Shown here piece after piece: positions 45,301 to 57,466 of a DNA stretch of 64,000 bases. This stretch comes from Cordia subcordata (taxonomy: Eukaryota; Streptophyta; Magnoliopsida; Boraginales; Cordiaceae): NCBI GenBank assembly GCA_028554755.1, contig JAPTOF010000014.1, positions 5,952,001 through 6,016,000 on the forward strand, in the 5' to 3' direction. Position numbers and translations under genes: made by a program. How positions within the stretch are numbered: position 1 is the stretch's first letter; every line of letters begins with the position of its first letter. Below the pieces are notes generated by a model that made no database searches, was not told the DNA's origin, and saw only the letters and a program-made list of their open reading frames with translations.

Positions 45301-46616
45301 AATCATTACCTTAATTGGATGTGAGGTTTGAAATTTGAAGTCGTTATTTTTTTATATCATGTTATATTTTTTTTGCTAATTTAAGCTATTTTATCTCTTT
45401 TATTTTCTTCAATTTCTATAAAAACATGAGTCAACGACTTATATTTGATGATGAAATTTATCAAAAACTCAGCTAGACACGCCATGTAAGCATTCACAAC
45501 TCGATAGTCAATTGAGCATTCAAGTACGTATTTATTTTGAAATATAAGAAGTATTGCATTCAATATAAATTATTTTATATGACTTTTCTTTTCTAGATTC
45601 TTTGACAAACAAAAGGAAAGGATGCGGTATAACTTGCAATAAACAATTAGGAAAGAAGATGAAAAATGGTCCCAAACAGATTTTCCAAAAGAAAGACTTA
45701 ATTGGTATACTGAAGAATTTGAGTCTCAGCATACATCATTGCAGTCTCAACATGATACACTTCAAATAGATATGCAAATTCCATATTGCTTTAGTATTAG
45801 TAGCTTCCAAAATCTCTCATTCTTCTAAGAATCAGCAACATAGGGAATGATTCATTTCTTGTATGAACGAGTCAACATTGTTACTGCTATTGTCTTATTG
45901 AATTTAGTATAGGACTTTGTATTGGTTTTGAATTTTACTTATGATTTTTGGAATAATATTTACATTTGTGATGTTCAATGTTATTACTATAATTTTATGC
46001 CACAATATCATTTTACCAAGCTTAGTATCTCTCTTTTAATTTTTTTTAAATTTGATGTATTTGTTCAAATAAAAATTAATGTTACAATTGACATAACAAA
46101 TTTTCTCACCATATTATTGTCAAATTAGCATAAATAGATTTCACTAATATTACAATTAAAATTAATTTAAGTACGATAACATTATTGTTGCAATAGCATA
46201 AATATATTTGGTGATGATATTAATTATCACTAAATTATGACTAAATGATGACCATATCATAAGCCACAAATAATGCAATCCTATAGTAAAAAAGTTTTGT
46301 CACAAAAAATAAATTAAGTTGTGAAAATTATAGGTATCAGTGTAACGTGTATATTTTAGTGACTAACATAATGTCACAATTGAAATATATTATTGTGATG
46401 ATAATATTAGTCACCATATAATGAAATAAGAGAGATTTTGTTATTGGTTACTTTTAATGCTTTTATGGTGACCATGTAAAAATTTGTCACAAACACTATT
46501 TGTAAGTTGCATATAAGGTGATGACACGTGACTACCACCACTAAAAATATTAATGACTAAATTTTAACTTCTAGTGACAAAATTTTGCATCGCAAAGTAT
46601 CAAATTTCTTGTAGTG
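42353..46616. mobile_element. Non-autonomous CACTA-type element
   Basis: The right end is TTTCTTGTAGTG, the inverse of the plant CACTA terminus CACTACAAGAAA (46605-46616). Dozens of GTGAC/GTCAC/AGTGAC motifs in both orientations fill 42480-43650 and 46200-46616, the dense subterminal repeat pattern of CACTA elements. A left CACTA terminus is not found, and about 60 codons of the host RT are missing at the insertion, so the left end has probably been lost in a deletion. No transposase is recognisable in the AT-rich core (44140-46190). The left side also has a diverged internal duplication (42365-42470 and 42640-42740). Confidence 0.75.
43858..44130. mobile_element. 273-bp MITE nested in the CACTA element
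   Basis: Ends GCGCTCATTTGGATTGG and, inverted, GGGATCATTTGGATTAG, flanked by TAC on both sides (43855-43857 and 44131-44133). The CACTA element carries a tandem paralogous segment, AAATTACAAAGCAAATCTGAG (about 43688), that shows the empty site. The interior is T- and A-run rich. Confidence 0.8.
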
Positions 46617-46907
46617 ACCTTGGAGCTTGTTTTAGTCCATAGGGGGACTTATGAAGTTTTGCAAACATAACAAGGCTTTTCATTGTCAACAAATCCTTGT
46701 GGCTGCTCCAATAAACCTCTTCTCCCAAAAACCATGGAGAAATGCATCAAGAACATCCTGCTGCTTTGATTTCCACTGATTTGTGAGAGCTAAGGTATGA
46801 ATAAACCTAATTCCTTAAACCACTGGACTGACAGTTTCAGTATAGTCTATACCTTTCTATTGATGAAATCCCTTAGCTACTAACCTTACTTTATATTAGA
46901 AACATCA
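46617..46907 (-). pseudogene. Copia-5 reverse transcriptase, central fragment
   Basis: On the minus strand from right to left it passes the FHGF/EEVYW-like block to SPYGLKQAPR, which abuts the CACTA terminus. Copia-type RT, broken by stops and small deletions. Confidence 0.8.
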
Positions 46908-48380
46908 TGTTAGCGTAATATTGCTTTTCTCGATTATTTTGATTATGTAAATTAATCTTATCGCTTGATAATTAGCATAACAATGATAACTATACACTAT
47001 GCTGTTTTTACCATTGCTTATGCCATGATTGCTAAACATCGTGCAAGTGTTTTAGTACATTTTCGTATTAAGCATGATGTGATCAACAAGCTTGGAGGGT
47101 GTGCATTGATGGAGTGAAGATGCTATATCAAGTTTAGAATCCATTGCACATATATTTCAAGCTTTGCAAGAAGATGAAGAATGCTCGTGTGCTCATGGTC
47201 AAGATTGGAGTTATAAGGTGGAGACGATGTATCATAAGGGGTACCGGTTTGTGCTTTCTTGTGAATAGCCTTAGGATCACTCTTATAGCTCAAACAAAGT
47301 GTTTTTCATCATTGCATCACTTGCATAAAGATTTTTGGTCAACAATCCTACTCTTTAAATAAATGTTTTCATGCATAAAATCCTTCAAAATCTTCAAAGA
47401 TGTATGTTAGCATGTTTATTGAACTTGCATTATCTCAGAAAACCTTTTTTATAATGTGTTTTACACTTGCAAAATTCCTTTGATCAACGATAGAAATTCT
47501 TAAACATGCTTGGTGGCTCTTTTTGAGCATTCTTTTGAAGCCGGACTCTCTAACCGGGCCCCGGTTGGTATTTAGGGTTACCACTGAACCCCTAGCCAGT
47601 CGACCAGCCTAGACATCCGTCCTAGTCAGCGAGTTTAAAAGGAAGTCAGGCCCTTAGCTGATCAACCAACTATGGCAACTGACTCCTCTACAGCATTTAA
47701 TGTTGAAGCCGTTAGAGGATCGTTGCTCAATCTTTTTAACCCCATTTTCCACTATTATTGCTCTAACAACTCTCATATGCTATAAGTACACTTTCCTAGC
47801 ATTCAAACTACAGATCTAAGCTTTCCTAAACTTGTTCAAATTATTTATTGCTTAGAATTTCTTGAGAGTTTAAGCTATATTTGTGAAATCCTTTGACCCT
47901 TCAAGAGCCATTTATTACTACACCTACTTTTAAGAAGTTTGAGCTTACACAAACAATCTTTTTTTCATTTATTGTTGTATACACACTCTAGAAGCTAGGT
48001 TTGTTTGAGAGAAACATATATTAACTTGAGTGTGCGGAAATCCTAAAAAGTGAAATTATTGGGTTCTTTAAAGGGTATCTTCAAAGAGGTGAAAAAGGAA
48101 GTTGGTTTGTACCTACCAACATTTGAAAGTGCACACACACTAGTGAAGTGTTGAAGTCCCAAGGGAAGCATCCTTAGGCGGCAAATATAGGCTTGCCAAA
48201 CCACCTAAAAATCAATCTTCTCTACTCTCTTTCTTTTCTCCTTACTTTGCATGATCCGTGTGCCTTAAGTGTTTGATTAATTGTCTAGATGAACTTGCTT
48301 GCTTTATTGCGTATTTTTTATTGCAAAAATTGCATATAATCTCAATTCACTCCCCCCTTTAAGATTATTTACCCTTTACA
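46908..48380 (+). repeat. 1473-bp solo LTR, Sirevirus-type
   Basis: Starts TGTTAGCG, ends CCTTTACA, and CATCA flanks both sides (46903-46907 and 48381-48385). Copia-5 RT sequence continues across it. The end (CTCAATTCACTCCCCCCTTT) and a GC-rich patch at 47540-47690 with CAGTCGACCAGCC are diverged versions of the Copia-2 LTR end and palindromes. No internal region or second LTR exists, so it is a product of LTR-LTR recombination. Confidence 0.88.
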
Positions 48381-48920
48381 CATCAATATCTACATTTTGC
48401 TTAATCTTATACATCCATTTTCAGCCTATAAGTTCTTTTATGAGTGGTTACAGAATTATAGACCAAGTTTGTTGCTTGATGAGGGCATCATATTTCTCCT
48501 TCATAGCTTGAGTCCAATAAAAGTACTTGGAGGCTTGATTGTAGGTTGTAGGTTCTATTAAAAGAGTAGTAGTGAAAGAGCATTAAGCCCGTATTTAGAA
48601 GGATTGATGGCCTGTTTTAGATTGATTAAGCATGTAAAATAAAGGTGGATGAGTAGAGGAATCGAGATTGGGACTAGAAATAGGAGGCTGCAAAAGAGAA
48701 TGTGAAGAAGTATGAGAATAAGAATTAGGACTATAAACTGATTCCAAAGAAAAGTTATAAATTAGAAAGAATAAAGTAAGAGGTTGAAAATGAATTAAAG
48801 TGTTGACTATTGGTTGGTCAAGAAGATTTAGAATTAATACTAGAAGGAAACACAATGAGATCAAGAACGTTAGGAATTGTGTTTGTAGTTGAGGTATTAG
48901 GAGGATAAGAATTGATCAAT
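48381..48920 (-). pseudogene. Copia-5 integrase-RT linker and RT N-terminus
   Basis: On the minus strand a Ser/Pro-rich linker (SHTSSHSLLQPPISSPN) at 48864-48595 is followed by EPTTYNQASKYFYWTQAMKE and a KWMYKIK-like RT start ending at the solo LTR. Stops are present. Upstream integrase and gag are not found. Confidence 0.7.
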
Positions 48921-49683
48921 AGCCATAATCAAACAAAAAAAAGAAGTCATGGTTGGAAAAATCAATGTAACTAAACAATGTGAAGGAGAAGAGTTGATAG
49001 AATAGCGAAAAATGATTTCTTCAAAAATCACATGCCTTACTATATAAACTAACAAAAGCTCAATTGGGAATTGAGCAAACTAACCTAAGTTAATTGGGGG
49101 GAAAGAATCTTCCCTACAAGTATAGTCGAGAAAGAAAGAAAGAAAGAAACAGAGAGAGAGAGAGAGAGAGTAATATTGAGAGAGATAAGGAGAAGATTTC
49201 TATTGTTTAACTATGCCCATTACAATCAATTTTGCTTCCTTATGTAGTAGAGTTAGTTAAGGAATCAACTAACATCTTATTAACTCAGCTAAATTTCAAC
49301 TAATTTGCTCATTTTACCAAAATGTCCTTACTAACTACTTGTAAAAGACGAAAAAACCTTAACTAACTCTAACTGTCTGGACTTTAGAGAAAAGACTCAT
49401 TCACCCTTATTCAAGGAAATCACTTATATATACTTTTATTGAAAAATCTATTCATAACAAGTCCTTCCCCTCAAGATCGTTGTCCTCAAGGATTAAAGTA
49501 TCGATATTGCTACTGTAGAGTGTACAAATCCACCAAAGAACTATCTACATGACGGCTATTAAACCACTTCACAAGGACTTCAGTGATTGCTATGTTGCCT
49601 CTAGTGATTCCTGCTTGTTAAGGATGGCTTTTGGCTCAAGTAAGACACGGCCATGGGCATAGAAAATGAAAGACAACTAACGT
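48921..49683. other. Unassigned DNA with GAAA/GA microsatellite
   Basis: (GAAA)n then (GA)n at 49131-49170. The rest may be decayed leader or LTR of Copia-5 (CCTTCCCCTCAAGATCGTTGTCCTCAAGG near 49465), but I cannot define it. Confidence 0.4.
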
Positions 49684-51012
49684 TGTTAGAATTGTATTCC
49701 CTAAAGACTACTTGTACATAGATATTGAATTAGATATTGATCATTGTGTATATATTATAAGCATTTTACATACATTATCTCTAGTCTGTGTCTGATACAT
49801 TATGTAAAAGTCCAATAATATAAACCAATAACTTAAGTGCCCAGTGAGGCTAGACACACAATAGGTTTAAGTCTATTTTTGGATATATTATAAATAGGTC
49901 CATAGTTGGATGTTAATGTTGGGTACTCTACTAGAACAAAGTTATAATGGACAAATCTCTTTTATGGGTAATTTACCTAGATCATTGAAGGGTTTTTTTG
50001 GATTTCGTTCATAGTACATATGTCATGCATTAGACAGGGCCACCATAAGTATGTCTTCCAGGTTCTGTATCATCATAGAGAGAAGACAAGACGCTCACTG
50101 CTTCCAAGTGACCAATACCCTTAAGGTGCAATACTTTAATATACCATGGGGAGAGATCTCCTTCAATATGATCGTCTACATCGTACATTAGTGTTGTGTT
50201 CTAATTAATTGGGGCATGTATATGCAATAACAGAGTCCATCTGTCTCCTCGAATTTGTTCCTTTGATCATCTAAAATCTAAATCTAGTGATATTGCCCTT
50301 TAGAGGTATATCAGTAATTTGGCTAGTGGGTCATTTCCTAAATTAAGAGATCTATAACTAGTGGATGATTACTCTTTTGAACTAGATATTCCGAGATTCA
50401 AGATGTAGTCTTGGAGGTGATGGTGCATGAAAGGACCGACCTTGACTACGAGTATACATAAAGGGGCGTTTTGGTCATTTCACTCGATTGGTCAAAGACA
50501 TAGGTTACTTTGTGTAACGAGCTCCTACCTATCAAGTGATTATCCTTGAATTGCGGCTTTGGTCTTCTAATGAAAATAGACTAAGGTTAAATGGCCTTAG
50601 TGTAGCCAAAGTGATGGCAAAGGTATTTTGGTAATTTTGGGAGCCAAGGGTAATTATGTCTTTTGATTCCTTCGCTAGTCATAATTCCAATTAGATGTAA
50701 TTAATTGAACAAGGCTAATTGTGTGAGTTACTTGATTAAGATATAAGTTAGGAATTAAGAAAATGACTTTTTAATCCAAGTTTTCCTAACTTAACTTATG
50801 GGCATCTTAATAGGACAAGCGAGCTTCACATGGATTTAGATATTTAGTATGTGAGAGGATGAAATATTTTGGATGACCTTATCCATAGGGAATATTGCAT
50901 TTCTAGAAAAGAAAAAGGATAGGCATTCTTGGAAACAACAATGTTCCTAAAACCTTACCTTATTAAGGTTGCCGCACACTATAAATAGTAGCATTATGGC
51001 AAGATTCGTTTG
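49684..51012 (+). repeat. LTR-like repeat, copy A
   Basis: Starts TGTTAGAATTGTATTCCC. A CACTATAAATAGTAG box (about 50974-50988) lies near its right end. The first 630 bases align with copy B. No coding sequence. Probably an LTR of an unidentified retrotransposon family. Confidence 0.6.
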
Positions 51013-51690
51013 TGTTGGAATTCTATGCCCTAAAGACCATTTGTCCATGGATATTGAACTAGATATTGATCATTGTACATATTTATGAGTGTTTTTTACA
51101 TGTATTGTCTCTGGTGCATGTGATTGATACACTGGATAAAGGTCTAATGATATAGATCAATGACTTGAGTGTGCAATAAGGCTAGACGCACAATAGGTCC
51201 AAGTCTAGTTCTAGATATATCATAAATTGGTCCATAGCAGAATGATAGTGTTTAGCGCTCTACCGAGACAAGGCTACAGTGGGCGAGTCTCTTATAGTGG
51301 ATCACCTACCTAGGTTATTTGAGGGTCTTTCTAGACTTTGCTCCTAATGCGTGTGTCACAATTGAATAGGGCTATCGTAAGCCTTTGGGGAACCGTGCCA
51401 TCACAACAAATAGAAGACACAATACTTACTGCTTCCTAGTGAATGAAACTTTTAATCTTGAGTATATGTAGATGAACTGACAAGTTAGCGTGCAACACTT
51501 TAATGTAACATGAAGAGAGGCCTTGTTTGTTAAGATTGTCTATCTCATACGTGTAGATGTTGTAATCTAATTAATTAGGACATGCATATGTAATAGTGGA
51601 GTCTATGTGTCCCTTTGGATTTGTCCAATTAGTCATTTAAAATATAGATCTAGCAAATATTACTCTTCACAAGTACATATGTACATACGC
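51013..51690 (+). repeat. LTR-like repeat, copy B (truncated)
   Basis: Starts TGTTGGAATTCTATGCCC immediately after the TATA-proximal end of copy A. Shares CCTAAAGAC, GATATTGAA(C/T)TAGATATTGATCATTG, GGCTAGAC(G/A)CACAATAGGT and later blocks with copy A. Similarity ends near 51690. Confidence 0.6.
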
Positions 51691-52480
51691 TTTTTGAAAA
51701 ATTGAGTGGGTTTGCTAGGAGGTAGGCTGGTGCACTGGATGATGGGTGTAAAATGGGAGGCAAGGTTTCAAGAATGGGAGAAGACGACGGGGAAAAAGAT
51801 AAAAAAGAGAAACGAAAACGTACATATGTTCAAAGGCAAATTTGTTAGAGTTCATTTGAGTTCAGAACAGAAACGAATAATCGCATACTAGATGCATGAG
51901 GCACAAACTTCATTAGGGTAGATGAATTTTTTGATAAATGGGCGTATCACAACACTTCGCAGAGGCGTTGCACATTTTCAACAAACTACAATAGAGCCAA
52001 GAATCTTTCACCCTAAAGATGTGGTGCAGAGGCATCCAAGCAAATACGTAAAATATCTTAAATAGGGTATACAAGCTACATATTAGTGTCTCTCGAGGGA
52101 TTCAAGAATGAAGCCACATGGGGTGATCACCGAGTATAAACTTTTACATGAATAATTCATAAATGACGACTTTTTTTTAACTTTGGGTTGATTTTAAATG
52201 GAACGGTTATCATCCTATATCCATGCTCGAACACATAAACACTACCAGTTACAAAGCACATCAGCAAAAGAATGCACCAGTAATTCTAAACTATTGCCTG
52301 GAAGAGCGTGCCCGGCATAGGGTTAACCATGGAAAAAATGGAAAAGATGATCCCAACAAGGTTAAAACAGATGCTTAATTGTAAGATCTACCCAAAAACA
52401 TTTCTGCAAGTGTGGCTAGATTTTCGCAATATGCACATATGAGCGCCTATCTAAGAGGAGGAGAGAGAAAGAGAGTTATT
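51691..52480. other. Intergenic DNA downstream of VPS2.1
   Basis: Nothing recognised. A 61-codon plus-strand frame at 51706-51891 is Lys-rich and resembles no family. Confidence 0.4.
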
Positions 52481-52733
52481 TAAGGACTTCCATTGCAGTT
52501 TCTAATCTTTACAATTATCAGCATGTCACATTAAATATTGGGTACATGCCATATAATTCGCAATGGACACACATGTAATTTGGCAAATATACACAAAGAC
52601 GGCGCAAGCTCGCAATGATATGACCACTTTATTGCAGAGCCGAACTGTATTTGACCATGAGCCCCCAAGTAGTGACCAACATCACAAGCCTCATGTGATG
52701 TCTGACTACCACTGAAGACTATTGCACAAGAAA

Positions 52734-55700
52734 TCACATCCTTCTCAAATTGTCTAACCTGGCCTGTAAGTCGCTGTCTATTCCACTGTCATCATTCCCT
52801 GTGGCTTCAGCTTGTGGAACCTTGGCCTTTGCAGCAGGGGCAGCAACATCTGAGGATGGTGCATTAAGAAGCTGGATTGATATTTATAAAGGTATTAGCA
52901 AGGATGATTAATGAATACCTCTCATTACAAAGATAAAAGGAAAAAGTGGTACATAGACTTTAACAACATGAGGAATATGAGAAGTAATTAATATACCTCG
53001 GAATTGATATCAATTCCAATCTCATCAAGGACCTGGTTCACCAACTCTTCTGTTTCTTCTTCTTCTTCATCCCCTTCCAAGGCATCATCTATTGCATCCC
53101 CCATCACCTCAGATACCAATTCCATCTTCTCATTCTGCATCTCAAATTCTTGCATTATTCTCTGAAGAGATGGCAAGTTCATCTGCCTATTCATCTGGCC
53201 CATTGCCTTTGTGACACCTTTCATTGCTTCCCCCATAGCTTGTGTTGATTTCAAAGTCTGAAAGCATGAACATAACAATTTAATACCAGTGAACCTCGGT
53301 TATGAATGATTCCACAGCAATGCCCACTCAAATATCAAGGATATTATTATCATTATGATACAATAAAAAAATTTGAAATGACCCAGCACATTCAGCAAAT
53401 ATTTGCTCTGTGGACTAACTAATCAGTATTAAATTCAATGTTGTTTCATCAACATTCAAACTATAGTTTGCCTGATTAACAAGAGAAGACATAGAGAGCC
53501 TTGTTATGCAACACGACAGATGGAGGAGTCGACTATGTCACTTTAAAAGGAGAATGCAATAAAAGAAGATTGACGAAAGGAATAAAAGAAAAAGATTCTC
53601 CTTTTCCACATCCCCAAATATAAGTTCCATAACAGCGGCATAACATTTATCATGTTGTAACAAGAAGCAAAAATCCCGCAGACTATTCTCAGCACATTCA
53701 GCAAAATTTTTGCTGCATGGACTAACTAATCAGAATTAAATTCAATCTTGCTCATCAACATTCGAACTATAGTTGGTGTCATTAATAAGAGAAGACATAG
53801 AGAGCCTTCAGATTCAAATGTTATGCACCCTGACGACATATGGAGGTGCTTTGTGTTTGAAAAGGAAAATGGAATAAAAGGAAAAGATTCTCCTTTGCTA
53901 CATAACCAGTTAGAAGTTCCACAACATACGCTCTATGTAACATTTATCACTTAGCAACAAGAAGAAAAGTCTCTCTCAAAATTATTTTTAAGTTCCAAGA
54001 AAATCACATCACAATTCCGTACCAATCAAAAACATCAAATTCCTAATACTAGCAGCCTCCGGATTGTCAACATAGCCAAAGCTAAATAGAGAGGAATCAA
54101 ATGAATACCCAAAAGATAAAATGACCAAGAATTAACAAACAAAACTAAAACATACCAGAACAAGAATTAACTAACAGAACTAAAACATACCTGAATTCTA
54201 AGGGATACACCTTGAAGTTGAGATTTGAGCTTGTAAAACTTCTCAATTTGATGACGTGTTCTGATAAGGTCTTTTGCCATTACCTTTACAGCTCCCTGGA
54301 TCAAGAGCACTTCAAATCAAATAAATATTTAAGTAACGTGGCTCAGAGAAAAAAAAAAAAATGCAACACTTGATGATGTCTTCTTACAGCAATTTTTCAA
54401 GGGATAGGAGGAGAAGAAACCACATAGTAATCTAGTTATAAATAACATGGTAGGACAAATAAACAGAGTACTTCCTGTGTACCAGAAAAAGCATGGATAG
54501 AAATAGCAACTCGTACTGTAAAATTTATTGGTTGAGCTGATAATTTGCACTGTAAACATTTTGGTCTACTTTGTTCCTATTATTTAGAAACTGATTAAAG
54601 GAACCGGAGAAACTACCGAGAGCTAACTTCAAATATCAACTGTTAAAAAAGGAAAAGGAACCGATATTCAGCATCAAGGAAAAAGAGACACCAAAAGTGT
54701 AATGTGCAAGAGAGCCAGAAAATAAAGAAATAAGACAGGAAATACTACAACTAACAACTACAAGCAATGAAAAATCCACGGAAAGCACCATACCATCTGC
54801 CCTTGCTTTGCACTTTTCTTTATCTCGGTTATTAGCTTTTTCTCCTGTGTTTGTAAGCCCTGCCTCTCCCTTTCAATCTCCCTAATAGATTTATCAAGCA
54901 TCCGCTTATTCTCCCGCAAGAGCTCTGGAGATAACAATGTACATAACAATTAGAGAAACAGACAACATCCATCCAAATCACATATTTCACAATTAAATTA
55001 TCAACAAAAGACTATCATTGAAAGTTGGATTTCTCTCAAACAAAACAAAAGAGCTTTATGAAAGATAATATAAACACCTGACAAGTATCAGCATCATTCA
55101 GAGAGAGTATTCAAGTATGAGCTCAACATTTAAAGTAATCACACAGAAAATAGCCAAAAACACCCTCAATTGTGTCCATAACAACATTATAGAACAATTA
55201 GCAGACTTTAACACAATAACACCAGAATTGACCTGCCAACTGGACCAGAAACCTAATTGGTCTGGGCCCATTAGCTTGGTCACACATTCATATCTTTCCT
55301 CTCACACTCTAGTTATTTGAAGAACCACAAATATATAATTCTTGCATCTAAACAGAAATACCCCAGGTCCCAGGAGAACTAATCAGCCTGCCTGCCTTTC
55401 TGTTTTCCTAAAATTTTCCTCCATTTCTTTCTTCGTAGGATCACAATCATTAATCAGCATTCAGCAGGGAGGTCGAGTATTTGCCACATTAAAGCTAAGT
55501 TATCAATAATCTTAAACTGACAATCCTAACAGAGATCCATAAAGAATCACTTGTGATGAACAAAAAGGCAATTTTTGTACTCAACACGTAAATTCCCCAC
55601 AAAAAGCTCCTATGACAAAAAAGGGTGAAATCAAAGTTGCAGTTCAGTTCCATTTAGTAAATGGTGCTACAAAAGGGTGGTCGGGATAATTCTACAAAAT

Positions 55701-56604
55701 TGCATAAACTACCTCGACTTTGAATGAATCTATCATTGTTAACCATGACGATTTTACTTGTTAGACTAGCTTTGACTCCTCAAACTAGAATCTATATCCA
55801 AATGGACCAAACCATTCATCCTCTCAATTCGTACATGATGCCCAAAAGGCTCCCCAAATAAGAGGCTGAGAAAGGCAAATGCAGGCAGTGTGATCCCACT
55901 TCCTAGAGCAGTTGATTCCAATATCGGACGCGAGATCAAATATTCAACAAGTGACCTTCCTTCAAACACAACCTCCCACAACTAACCGAGTAGCAGAAAG
56001 GTAAATGTATGCAGCCTCATCCCTATTCCAAGATAGCAGCTTTTCAACACTTTCACAAGTATTTAACAAGTAACCTTATTTCACCCACTCAACTACATGA
56101 AAAGGGGAAAAAGAAAAAGAAAAAAAATACGGTTTTTCTAAACTACACAAAGATAATTAGTTTAAAATGAACAAGAACTCAAAAAAAAAATTAAAAGGGC
56201 AAAAAAAAGGTGCAAAGGTCGCAACCCAATTTATCAACAAAAAAATAAAATAAAATAAAAAATAAAAACTCTGTGGCCTCAGCCTAATTTTCAAAATAAA
56301 AAGTAAATTCTATCTATTTCGACGTTCCAATTCTGCGGGTTTGTATCTCAATTTTATTCTAAAACCTTCAAAAAAAAATAATGTACTCCAAATCTGTATT
56401 CAACCGGCAAAGAACTACAACTATTAAAAGCTTAATTTCGAAGCAAATTTCAAATATCATTATCATAAAGTACACTTTCAAATTCAAGATAAAATAAATT
56501 GAAATTGAAATTGCAGAAGACAAATATATATACGAGGGAAAAAAATTATAACAAAGAGAAAATGAACCTGCGGGAGTTTTCTTCTTGCCGAAAAGGAAAC
56601 TCAT
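52734..56604 (-). CDS. VPS2.1/CHMP2-like ESCRT-III subunit, five exons
   Basis: Exons on the minus strand: 56604-56568, 54924-54794, 54295-54191, 53257-52997 and 52871-52734. All introns are GT-AG and the joined frame is 672 bases, 223 residues plus stop, close to Arabidopsis VPS2.1 (225). ESCRT-III subunits polymerise on endosomes and drive inward vesicle budding and membrane scission; VPS2 works with VPS24 and recruits the VPS4 ATPase. The N-terminus MSFLFGKKKTPAELLRENKR is the expected basic membrane-binding start. Helical coiled-coil segments follow (REIERERQGLQTQEKKLI, RTRHQIEKFYKLKSQLQ), then a Met-rich segment (MGEAMKGVTKAMGQMNRQM), then an acidic GDEEEEETEELVNQVLDEIG. The C-terminus DSDLQARLDNLRRM fits the MIM1 motif that binds VPS4 MIT domains. 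The gene looks intact. Intron 1 is about 1.64 kb. A LINE insertion lies less than 400 bp upstream of the start codon. Confidence 0.95.
53384..53980. repeat. Tandem duplication of about 300 bp in VPS2.1 intron 3
   Basis: Copy 1 (53384-53689) and copy 2 (53690-about 53980) share CAGCACATTCAGCAAA, GACTAACTAATCAG, TTAAATTCAAT, AGAGAAGACATAGAGAGCC and GATTCTCCTTT in order. They differ by many substitutions and small indels. Splice sites are unaffected. Confidence 0.85.
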
Positions 56605-56979
56605 GGCGATCGATGAGATTGTTGTTGTTGATCAACCAAAAAAATAATTTGGCCTTTTCAATTTCACAAAAATTTGGGGAAAAAAATAATAGAATGAAAT
56701 TAACAAAAAGAAAAGGGCGAGATTTACGTGTGCAGTACGCAGGCGCATAGTGTGGTTCGTGGAATATCAGCAATAAAATAATTTAAGCGGGTGTCAAAAC
56801 TCAAACGGGTTAACCCAATCGAACCCGTTTACAAATCGATTAACCCTTTCCATAAACTTTTTCTTTTTTCTTTTTTTTTTTTGTGGTCAAAAACTTTTTC
56901 TTTTTTAACATTAACAAAATTATGTACTTTCTAGTTAAAGCGTGGGTCAAATGGTTAGGGTATAACAAAGGTCTTTGGT
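56605..56979 (-). promoter_or_regulatory. Presumed 5' UTR and promoter of VPS2.1
   Basis: This is the only DNA between the start codon and the upstream LINE, so the proximal promoter must lie here if the LINE did not displace it. A TTAAATTATTTTATTGC stretch (about 56771-56787) is AT-rich but not a clear TATA box. Repeated AACGGGTTAACCC-like strings occur at 56803-56850. Confidence 0.45.
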
Positions 56980-57466
56980 GGGGGCAAGGCAGCATTTGCT
57001 TTTAGTGGTTGGGAGAAATTTGAAATCCTAATCTTTGGTTAAACAGATCTTATCTCTGGTTCGTCAGTTTTTGAAATTGAGGCAATTGCTTTTTAGAATG
57101 CTTGTCTCTTTGCAAGCCAATGTGTGGAAGGAAGTGTTATCTCTCTACGTGACATAGAGGTGGTTCTCAAAGTAATTACTTCTCAAAAAGTGATTTGTCC
57201 ATAGAAATTGCTATTGATAATGGAAGATATCAAAAAAATGTTGCTAAAAAATTCCTTGTTCAATTTTCAATGTATTCGTAGGACTGTCAATCAACTTTGT
57301 GACTGGGTTGTAAAAAAAAAATTAAGAATTCTTGCCTGTAGTTTGAGTGTCCAATATTTCCCTCCCCTTGCTTTATTGTTGTTGAATGATTTTTTACCCA
57401 ATTGAAGTTGGGTAATCTTGTATTTTTGAATCTTTGAATGGAATTTGCTTTTGAACAAAAAAAGAA
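56980..57466 (+). mobile_element. 5'-truncated LINE end with 16-bp duplication
   Basis: AACAAAGGTCTTTGGT occurs exactly on both sides (56964-56979 and 57467-57482). The 487 bp between carry the last part of a LINE RNase H domain, with EIEAIAF at the start and FQCIRRTVNQLCDWVVKK and FLPN at 57208-57405, broken by stops. It ends in an A-rich tail (AACAAAAAAAGAA). Severe 5' truncation with a long duplication is typical of target-primed insertion. Confidence 0.9.
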
